The notes beneath the pieces are model-generated. The model saw only the letters and a program-made list of their open reading frames with translations, was not told the DNA's origin and did not search any database. A stretch of 64,000 bases of DNA. Source: Tubulanus polymorphus. Its lineage: Eukaryota > Nemertea > Palaeonemertea > Tubulaniformes > Tubulanidae. Position 1 is the first letter of the stretch. Each line of letters opens with the position of its first letter. The DNA lies in assembly GCF_964204645.1 (NCBI RefSeq), contig NC_134030.1, positions 7,066,278 to 7,130,277 on the forward strand, written 5' to 3'. The position numbers and the translations under genes were made by a program. Positions 39,307 to 49,100 of this stretch are shown here, piece after piece.

Positions 39307-42300
39307 ATGACAGATTCGAAAAAAGTAAAAATCGAGGATAAACAAACATTTAAAGAAGCGCTTTCCGACTTCTCCAATGACACGGCATTTCACGGGGTTA
39401 GATACATAGGACACTCTCCAACTATCACCATCAGGTAAGCTTAGCATATCATAGTATAGGATCGTTAGGAAATACACCAATAATATTCACTTTTTGTCAT
39501 CTCAGATTGAAGTATTCATGCATTCCTGTGTATTAAAACTTGTTTCCACCAGCAGAACATATATCCAATTATTTTCCTGGTGTCCTGCATGTTGGTAGTA
39601 TTAAACATAAAATAGAAATGGTACGCTTGTCGGGCGAGTTGAATGAAAAATTTGGATAAAGAATAATGTTTTTATATAAGATATTGTACGACATCTGTTT
39701 TTACGTTAGTAAATCGCCACCAGGCTAAGTTTCCCTTGCTACAGCGGCACCAATCACCCATACTTTACTTAGAAAATGCAACAATTATGTGTAAACGCAA
39801 TTGCAAATAAGAACCAAAAGACCACAATAATTTACAACTTATCAATTTTGCGTACAAGGGGTCGGATGCATCATCAATGTAAAAAATTGTGTTCATGAAT
39901 TTAGTCTGCCTCAAGAGCGAATTTTATACATGATGATTAAAAATATTGAAAAAGACCCCCAGAGACGATGGAAATCGCAATTAGGATTTATTTCAATTGA
40001 AACAAAATTTATCCAATTGCAAATTGCAATTATTATGAATTGTTTGTTGGAATATATAATGAAATAGATATTTATTGCTCCAAGCATACGTATACAATGA
40101 GCACAGATAATCATTTCCATTACAACAGTACATGAACAAAATAGCTTTAAAATTAGTATGCTTTCATGCGATATTTGCATGTTGAATTAACAAGGAAAGT
40201 TTGGAGATGAGATCTTTATTCTAGCAGATAGTTTGTATTGCAAATACACTCGGTCATCGTATGCAAAAAATCTGGTAAATAACGGCGTCAAACTCAAATA
40301 TAAAACTTAAGTTCTCAAATATGAAATTCATCACCGCTACGATCACTGTCACATTGATAACATTTCATTCACCGTCGTGGTGTATTGATAAAACGACCTG
40401 ACTACTGGTAGTTTGCGATACTTTTTGTAGATGTATTTGGTTGATGTTGTTTTTGAGTATGACTGGGGTGTTTATCTACCAGGTGCACAACCGAGTCAAA
40501 TATTACATTTCATGGCCGGTTACCGTGGATATATCTCTCGAAAACAATCGAGGTCAGATACCATTCCCGGCAGTTACCATCTGCAACACAAACACTTTCA
40601 GGTATTTCAATGAGCTACACAAAACAAGCCGCATTGTACAATTTTTCTGATTAGCTTGTCTTTCCGATAAAAGGGCTTATTCTATTGTTAGATTATCTGA
40701 TACATATGAAGACGAGGTGTACGAGTCAATTTTTGAGTTTCACCGCCAGAATGAGAGACCAATAACGCAGATAACTGGAAATATGTCAACTACTCAAAAC
40801 ATTTCAATAACTCGAAGAAATTCGACGGCTTTCGATAATATGGATATGCGGGCATTGATATTGAAATATGGCCATCGTTTGAACGATACCGTGAAATCGT
40901 AAGTTAAAGCTAATCCGTAAATGAAAATTAATTAGTAATTTAAAATACACCCGTTTGATGTCGATAACTGTACATTCCATATTTATTTCAAAAAGCGCAA
41001 ATTTCGAATCCGAGAAATTGACAATTGCTAATCTGACGAGTGTTTTGACTGACTACGGACAATGTTTGGGGTTTAATCTTGATAAAAAAAAGCATCTCCA
41101 CAGCCAAGGGACTGGTAAGTGATGAAAGAAAATTAAATTACGCTTCTGAACGAAACTCATCTTCAATTATTCAATAAAAAGCCTTTTCTACAGGAGTAGC
41201 ATATGGATTGAACTTGTTGATCAACTTAGAACAGTACCAGAACATGGAAGGAGAACACAAATCTGCCGGACTAAAAGTTCTAGTTCATGATAAATATGAA
41301 GGAATTCTTATGAAAGATTTGTCGTTATCTGTACCACCATCGATGAGTGCATTTATCGATGTTCAAGCTAAAATGGTAAACATGTAGATCAGCATATTGC
41401 TCGATCCTAAATATCAGCGGTTAAGCACACACATTTAATCGGAAAAATTATCGAAGATAGATTCGTGAATATACTTGAAACTTCTCATTAACAGACGCTG
41501 AATCCCTTTGAATCCCTTTTTAAGAAAAACGAAAAACGAAAAATGTTCGTAATAAGTTAACCGTAAAATGTTCGTTGCAATAGTTGAGCAGAATCTTAAT
41601 TATTCATACATTCCACGTATGAATAACTTAGATTATATTTGATCAAAAAGCTACATATTTGGTCTATTTGGTATAATTTCAGACGACTGAATTGGAAGAA
41701 CCGTACGGAAAATGCAGAAAAAACGCGCAAAGACAAAGTATGTGTCTACACGACTGCTACGTACGGGTGACGTCATCAATATGTAAATGCATGCCGTTTT
41801 ATGCTGAAGATAATCCTGCAGGTCTACCATATTGTACTTTAAAACAGCACAGGGATTGCTACCATCTACAACTCGGTAATGAAAATGGAGAAGTGGTGTG
41901 CAGTGAGGTCGTTTCTAAACCCAGGGAGAGACCACTAAATAATTGGAAGGTTATATATAACAAAACAGTTAGTCTAGGGGTCAGATGAGTAATAGTGTGA
42001 TCTGTGTGCATTTTTGGCCAGCACACAGATCACAACGATCATTTGTCAGTCAATTAAAAATATTCAGCGATATTTTGCCAATGCGGCATTATTCCTGTTT
42101 ACTATATTTTGCCAATGGCCCGTTCTGATTGGCGAATTTACACAACGCATACGTGCTGAGGAGGCGCGTGACTTCAAGGTAAAATGGTACAAATACGGTG
42201 GTATTCGAACCCGGGCCAGAAATTTGCTAGCGTTGCGCCTAACCAGTAGACCACGGACACTCATAGCAAATAATTGCTCTTATGACAGAAATGAACTGCA

Positions 42301-45110
42301 GCACCTGATGGACGCACATCCATTGTGTTGTCATGTGTCGTGTGAGTACTTCGTTGAATAATGCGTAGTTTGTAATAGATGTATACAGATAGCCTTAAAT
42401 AACTTGCGTAGACATTAAAGTTTAATGATTTTATCGTTCTGCTTTTCGGTCAAGTAAATATTGAATTGAACCAGGACAACCTACCACCCCTCATTATGCT
42501 TATTAAACCAAACGTTTGCACCGACAACAAATTAGTAAAATAGACGTCTTAAAAAATTCAGAAATTGCCAGAATTTTAACTTACGTTAGATCTCATTTTT
42601 ATTTTACAATTGCGATTGGTATAACTTTTTTTAAACGGCCGTTAAGGCTTCATGTTTCGTCTGCAATTCACTGAAAATAGTTACGCAACTACGCACATTT
42701 CAGTGTTTTTGGCAGCTACACTCAATCGGCACCGTTCGTGACTAGCTTCACTGCGGAATTATCATTGATAAACATCCCCATATCACATCATCAACTTATA
42801 TTGTGCCTTAAAACCCTAACAGCCGAAATAATTGAAATGCACACACGATTTATATCATTGAAAACTGAGAATGGCCGTGTTTGTGTTCTGCTGCTTCGCA
42901 CGGTGGCGCAACCGCGCGGAGTGGGGCCGATACGTCTAGCACCTAGCATTGCGCCCCACGTGATCTGACAATATGTTATAAATAACATGTATCAATTCAG
43001 TATAATGTTTTTTTTTTGTAGCGAGAATGCGACAAAATGAAACAGTTTGCGGCACTAGTGAATGCCCACCACCATGCCAACATCTGACGTACGATTCACG
43101 AATCAGTTACGCGGCTCTGTCGAAGAGTATGGCGAGGAAAATGGCACGAAAAGAGAAACACGACCTGAACATGTTAGCAGATTACAGAAAGGCCAGAGAA
43201 ACACTGTATATTACTGACCCTCATCTGGCGGCGATGAGCTTCAATGTAGTTCAATCTTTCATTGAAACACAAAAAGAATCATTGATCGCCGTTACTAACG
43301 CCGTTAACTTTTTGGTAAATCAAAAAGAACTCTTTTCAGATTTGATCTACGTCGGGAACAGTCTCCAACACATTTCACGTTCTGTGCGCATGGCAAAAGA
43401 AATGTTTCTACGCTATACCGAGATGGAAGAAATTTCCACGATAGTTATTTCAGGTTTGAAAAGATTCAAAACGGCCATTACCGACATCCTTGAGTCAGAT
43501 TTTAAAGTTATCAACGATTTCCTAGCGAACTCGTCGGTTGTTTCACAAATGGACTTTCAAGCAGCGTCTTTAAACGTTGTTGGTGTATTTCAAAATATGC
43601 TTAATACGGCGTTATTGACTCGGTCAATTTTTCAGAATCTAATTATCAACCTGGTGCAAGATAAAACTGTAGCGAGGTATATGATCGATTTGCCCAAAAT
43701 CACACATCGCCATAGAATATTTCTCGAATCATGTGATAAAATGATTACTGCCTGCAATGATTCCAAAACAAAGTTGCGCGACATTCGCAACAGTCAACTA
43801 ACACGGGATTGGTATGGTTTTTCTAATCTAACCGGTCAGTTTTACTCCATTATCAGCGAATTCAAAAGATCGGCGATTGATCTGAAATCCGCATTAAAAG
43901 ACGTTGTTTATAGATTGGACCAACTCGAGAATTCCTTCAAAAGTCAAAAATCAGACTTAAGCTACGCATATTTGAAATATGCTCTCATCTTATACGCAAA
44001 CACTATCAGCAAACCTTTATTCTTTAAACCAGCTGGACGGTGGATTTCCCCGTCACCAATAAACGTAATAACTTTAGGTAAAGATATGGGCGAAATAAAT
44101 GCGAATGTCGCTCGACGGCTTAGATCAATGATCGCACACAAAATAATTTCCAACGCAGAACTGAATTCCCTGATGCTTGATAATAAAGACCTACTGGATA
44201 AGTTCACGCGAGACCTTCAAGTGTTCATGGACTCTTCGTTGAAAAAGATGGACATACTCGAAAAAAATCTGGTTCAACTTTGCCAACCTGCTATGGACTT
44301 CTTCTACAACTACATCAGTAATACCAATTCTACTCTCAATGTACGACAGTTGATGGAAATCAAGAAAAAACTGCAGTTTATCATCCAAGAAGATGTTAAA
44401 CTAACCAAAGTCATTGATGAATACCATAATGCACAAACTAAAATGTCAGTTGTGAACTCGATCTTAAACGATCATATGACAAAGTACCGGAATAGCATTG
44501 TTATTGATGAAGATTTTCTAAGGTTAGTATTCTGAGGAGTTTCCGCAAATTGTATTCTGGAGGAATTCTATGTATTGTGCTTAACTTAACCTCTGACATT
44601 TATTTCCAGAAATAATTACGTATACGTTTCAGTCTACTTTCGAACGCTGAGTTTGGAGACGTTGAAAAAGTCTAAAGGATATTTGTGGTTTTCGTTAATT
44701 TGTAAGTAAATAGTAGTTGATTATGCAAACAGGTTCTCATAGTGTGACGTAATAATGATATGACTTAAGATGTAAAAAAGCACTTTGATACAAAATTAAA
44801 TACTTAAAACTAAAGTTGAATTACGCAATTGATCAATTCATTGATTTTTTACAGATAGATAGGTCTATTGAATATTCAGTTAAAACGAACAGCCATCGTT
44901 TGGCTGATTCAGAAGTAGATCTTAATGTGAACAACGAATCCTACTGTTATTACATTCGATTCTCATTCTCATATTTTAGGTGATATAGGTGGTTCTGCCG
45001 GGCTTTATTTAGGCGCATCTCTATTAGCTATCGCCGAGGTCCTCTGGTTTTTCGGATCTCAACTCGTGTATCGCTTTATGCGGCTGCGACGAGTGCGCGC
45101 TGGTGAATAA
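39307..45110 (+). CDS. DEG/ENaC channel with giant extracellular insert, copy 1
   Basis: Trimeric Na+ channel family (ASIC/ENaC/degenerin), plasma membrane. Exons: 39307-39434, 40431-40601, 40692-40898, 40996-41114, 41194-41375, 41683-41875, 43022-44522, 44610-44701, 44980-45110; phases close to 907 residues. In order: cytoplasmic FSNDTAFHGVRYIGH with the HG gating pair; TM1; the family signature QIPFPAVTICNTNTFR; DYGQCLGFN; EPYGKC and the Cys-rich core CKCMPFYAED...LPYC; CPPCQHLTY and SYAALSKS, equivalent to the ASIC knuckle; then about 430 added helical residues with several N-glycosylation sequons; NNYVYVSVYFRTLSLETLKK; and TM2 with GDIGGSAGLYLGASLLAIAE (GAS filter). The short tail is basic (RLRRVRAGE). 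Exon 7 alone encodes about 500 residues. Intron 6 carries a roughly 1-kb insertion absent from the other copies. Gating ligand unknown. Confidence 0.93.
41944..42970. mobile_element. Insertion with tRNA-like (SINE) segment in intron 6 of DEG/ENaC copy 1
   Basis: The equivalent intron is only about 115 bases in copies 2 and 3. In copy 1 the homologous ends are separated by about 1 kb. On the minus strand 42262-42190 contains TGGTCTACTGGTTAGG (A box) and GGGTTCGAATACC (B box), a tRNA-derived SINE head. A perfect 13-bp stem (GTGATCTGTGTGC at 41997-42009 and its complement at 42021-42033) lies near the left edge. More than one element may be nested; the outer ends are approximate. Confidence 0.6.
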
Positions 45111-45378
45111 ATATGAAAACATGGAAATACAACGATGGCTAAGAGACTCGTCTTTGGAGATTATTCATCATTGATTCATGCTAATTGTCGACCTGGAGTA
45201 AAACTATTTTGTATACATCTTCGGAGATTGTTCTGTATTCATCATTGATTCATGATACAATTTACTGAGTCAGGTGCATCGCACCTCCCGTTTATTGAGC
45301 TACGATTTCTTGTTAGAACACAATCTCTGAAATATCTTTGTTATCGAATTTCAAAATTTTTGCTTTAGCGTTCTACGA

Positions 45379-45384
45379 AATAAA
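45379..45384 (+). terminator. Polyadenylation signal, DEG/ENaC copy 1
   Basis: AATAAA in the context CGAAATAAAAGAAAACG, about 270 bases after the stop. The same context recurs after copies 2 and 3, which supports it as the real 3' end signal. Confidence 0.6.
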
Positions 45385-45480
45385 AGAAAACGTTTCATAT
45401 GCTTGCGTTCGTTGTAAATTTTGAATACATCTGGATCGGAAAAGTTGTTTTTCTTCTAACGAACCTATCCAGAGACGTTA

Positions 45481-45591
45481 CCATATCCACGAGACAATTG
45501 ATGGAATTTCGCACTTTATGAAGGGCGTTAAACCAATAATAGGATACCACGGGCGATATGGATTTCACAGAAACATCCCTGGCTGCGGGTA
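45481..45591 (+). pseudogene. Fossil of C17orf98-like exon 3 (unit 2)
   Basis: About 110 bases closely match 37831-37943: CACGAGACAATTGATGG, TTTATGAAGGGC, then a GGATACCACGGG-type stretch. The translated fragment keeps HETIDG, HFMKG and GYHGRYGFHRN, then loses the frame and the WLR end. No exons 1 or 2 lie upstream. It marks the left edge of the second duplication unit. Confidence 0.88.
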
Positions 45592-45652
45592 CGTCTGGGT
45601 TTCATATACGTAAGCGAACTGGCCGATAGGCCTACATTTTCTATTAAATACA

Positions 45653-45739
45653 GAAATAACGTCCGTTCGCACGGATTAATCGAAATAACGTCCGTGCGCA
45701 CGGGTTGATTGAAATAACATCCGTGCGCACGGATTAATG
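45653..45739. repeat. Minisatellite, 3 x 29 bp, with palindromic core
   Basis: Three tandem 29-base units (45653-45681, 45682-45710, 45711-45739), each starting GAAATAAC and centred on CCGTGCGCACGG, a perfect 12-base palindrome (one mismatch in the first unit). Non-coding and absent after copies 1 and 3. Confidence 0.8.
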
Positions 45740-46016
45740 TAAAAGATTTTTACGTATGTCCCCTCCGGGGTTCCGTTAATATATAAGTATATCTGAATAA
45801 AAAGAAATGTCCTGTTCTTAACTTTATCATCATGGACCTACCCTCTAGTCGATGTCAAAGTGTCAAACTTGCGTTAAAAGTACGCGGTATCGCTGTCTCG
45901 ATCTAGAAACCTTGAAGCCTTGGATTTGTTTTTTGGGTGTTCAAAAGTTTATGAAATTAATTTTCATGGTTTTACATTCGAATTGTTTGGTAACCATGAC
46001 AGTAACCTCGTGAAGT

Positions 46017-46100
46017 AGAGGAAGAGAGGAGAGAGGAGAGAGGGGAGAGGGAGAGAGGGAGAGAGGGAGAGAGGGAGAGAGGGAGAGAGGGAGAGAGAAA
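46017..46100 (+). repeat. 84-base pure purine tract (GAGA/GGGA microsatellite)
   Basis: Uninterrupted A/G for 84 bases, mostly GAGAGAGG units. It lies just upstream of exon 1 of DEG/ENaC copy 2, where copies 1 and 3 have only short versions (AGAAAGAGGTAGAG, AGGGAGAGGGAG). Such tracts can bind GAGA-type factors or form triplex DNA. Here it is simply an expanded microsatellite in the presumed promoter. Confidence 0.85.
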
Positions 46101-46153
46101 CAGAGAGTGTGCAGTCAATCACTATTTTACTATAATCATAGGCAGATTCGAAA

Positions 46154-49100
46154 ATGGCATCGGTTAAAATCGAAGACAAACAAACTTTTAAAGAAGCGCT
46201 TTCCGACTTCTCCAATGACACGGCATTTCACGGGGTTAGATACATAGGACACTCTCCAACTATCACCATCAGGTAAGCTTAGCATATCGTCATAAGATCC
46301 GCTAGAAATTATGCTATTAAGATATCACTATTTGTTATCGCAAACTGAACTTTTTATCAATTATTGTGTTTTAAAACTCGATTCCACCTTCAGAAAATGT
46401 ATCAAATTATTATCTCATTCGTATAAGTGGAAATCTACGGAAGCGTCCTGGGGACATAATTGATTTTTTTTTTCTGCTGTCTGAAAAATCATAGAATTAT
46501 ATAAAGATTCGATTTTTTATTAAATGTTATGTTTTTTTGACCGGCGTCGATTTAAATCCGACTTTTTTCACAGAATTAAATCATTTTTTATTTAATTTTA
46601 TCTTTTTCGACTGGTGGCGATTTAATCCCGACTTTTTTCACGAAACTAAATCATTTTTTATTAAATGTTATGTTTTTTCGACCGGTGTTGACTTAATTCC
46701 GATCTTTTTCACGGAGTTAAATCATTTTTTATTTAATTTATCTTTTTTTCGACTGGTGGCGATTTAATTCCGACTTTTTTCACGGAATTAAATCCTTTTT
46801 TTTAATTAAATGCTATGTTTTTTTTCGACCGGCGTCGATTTAATTCCGACTTTTTTCACGGAATTAAAGCATTTTTTTATTGAATGTTATGTTTTTTCGA
46901 CATACTGTGGAATTCCTCACAAGGCCATACGACTTACGAGTTAACGTTTTACGAATTACGAGATCAGCCGTTGGGCGTTTCAGTTCAATTTATCGCGAGA
47001 GGTCAAGGAGAAGCGAATTATGAAACTCAACAGTGGCACGTTAGACTGGTCGCCTGTCCAATTCTGCGCCACCTGCGTTCGCAGTCAGACATCTTATCTA
47101 ATGTAATCAATCTGAAGGTAGAGACCGGCAACCAGTCTATTGCCACGTGAGCTTTCAAACGAGCACTGTATGTGATGGGTGTAATTTTAGCTGAATTTTT
47201 CAACTAATTTTTTGTAACGATGATGGATGGCTCTATGCAGCCCAAACGATGTGTTTCCAAAAAATAAATACATTTCTAAATTGTTGAAAACGTTTAAAAA
47301 ACCTGTTCTAGGAATCGGGATCATGGTCAAAAAGCTCTCCGCCCCGGGGTCCTCGAAAAATGTTTAAAAAATCTTTTCCAGCTAAGATAGTCTATTGAAA
47401 TAAAGATCTTTTAGAATGTATTAGAATCATCGGGCACGTAACCGGGGCAGTGTCAGTGTGTAAATTATTGTCAACATTTTAATAGATTTTGACGGTATCG
47501 CACACCGGCTGGTCACCGCGCAGGTTTCCTGCCCTGTAGTAGCCGTAGCCGGGATTGATCTCACTATGTAAAATGAATACTTTTACAATGAATACTCTTG
47601 ATTACTATTCCGTTCGGAATTACGAAGTCCGTTCTTTGAATCACGTGCCCGTCGGATACTCTGAAGCCAATAGTGAAAAACGTGTAATTCGAAGTCGTAA
47701 TTCGTAAAACGTAACTCGTAAGACGTATGGCCCTTGAGGAATTCCATAGTATGTCGGTCGAAAAAAGTTAAATTTAAAAAAAATGATTTAATTCCGTGAA
47801 AAAAGTCCGAATTAAATCAACGCAAGTCGAAAAAAGATAAAATTAAATAAAAAATGATCTAATCCCGTGAAAAAGTCGGAATTAAATCAACGCCGGTCGA
47901 AAAAAGATAAAATTAGATAAAAAATGATTTAATTCTGTGAAAAAAACGTCGGAATTAAATCGCCGCTGGTCGAAAAAAAACATAAAATTAAATAAAAAAT
48001 GATTTAATTCGGTGAAAAAAGTCGGAATTAAACCAACGCCGATCGAAAAAAAACATGAAATTTAAATAAAAAGTCGAATTTTTATCTAATTTTATGATCT
48101 TTCAATCAGCAAAAAATAGAAAAATTAATTATGTCTGCAGGACGCTTCCGTATAAATCACATCATTTTCAATAAAATTTGAACTTGATTTTAGGCTTCCA
48201 AATACGAACATTATCAAACAATTCAACGAATAGATATAAGATCGACTTTATCACTCAGTTTTATAGATTTAACTGAAAATTATTTTCTTATGAGGGAAGT
48301 CGATTCAAATTTAATTGATTGGTAACCCAGTGCCAATAGCGACCCTGGCAGCTCATCGCTGAATCCTCGCTTGCTACTGTAGCGTTGCCGGTATCCAACT
48401 GCAAAGAACCCCAAAGAACCCATGTAGATAATTTTCAAAAAAGTAGAATTTACTACAATGGTTTGGATCAAGATAACGAAAGCTATAAGTTATGTTCATA
48501 AATTTTGAGTCTGCCTCAAGAGTGAATTTTATACATTGATATATATTTCAAATAGGGTTTGTCGCATAAATCGCTGTTTAAGCATAGACGAAACTATGTA
48601 ATTTGTATGCCAACACTATCCGAATTAATGGTGATTAAAATGTTTAGAAAGGTCCCCCAGAGACGCTGGAAATTGCGATTTGAATTTATTCCAATTGAAA
48701 CGAAATTAGCCCAATTGCAATATTAATGAATTTGTTAGAGTATAAAAACCGACACAGACATCACGTATTTAACCATGGCGATATCAATTAACTATAGGGG
48801 CGTCACAGCAGAAGGATTCGAGGTCCTAAAAGAGAAATATTCGTATATATCACCCTAAACGAGTTGTAATTTCATAATTATAGAAAAATTCGTACCAGTA
48901 TCTCAATATTGAAGATAAATTGTACTTTCTTTTCTCGTACTAAACTTTATGAAGTAGAATGATAAATTGCATGAGCGGAGACGTCTTTTTGTAGATGTAT
49001 CTGGTTGTTGTTGTTTTTGGGTATGACTGGGGCGTTTATCTACCAGGTGCACGACCGAGTCAAATATTACATTTCATGGCCGGTTACAGTGGACAACTGT

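Larger units (their letters stand above)
45111..46153. other. 3'UTR of DEG/ENaC copy 1 and spacer of unit 2
   Basis: It contains the copy 1 3'UTR, with a small AGGTGC/GCACCT stem near 45271-45285 that is conserved in copy 2. Then come the AATAAA at 45379, a fossil of the C17orf98-like exon 3, a three-unit minisatellite and a pure purine tract. No other gene is seen. Confidence 0.6.

Noticed and set aside
42190-42262. Functional tRNA gene on the minus strand
   Set aside because: A and B boxes are present but I could not pair the acceptor and anticodon arms; SINE head is the better reading.
45653-45739. Possible CRISPR-like array (29-base repeats)
   Set aside because: Units are directly adjacent without spacers, and the host is an animal genome; it is a minisatellite.
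46884-47150. Protein encoded by the core of the foldback element
   Set aside because: 88 codons starting inside the inverted arm, no transposase motif, no similarity recognised.
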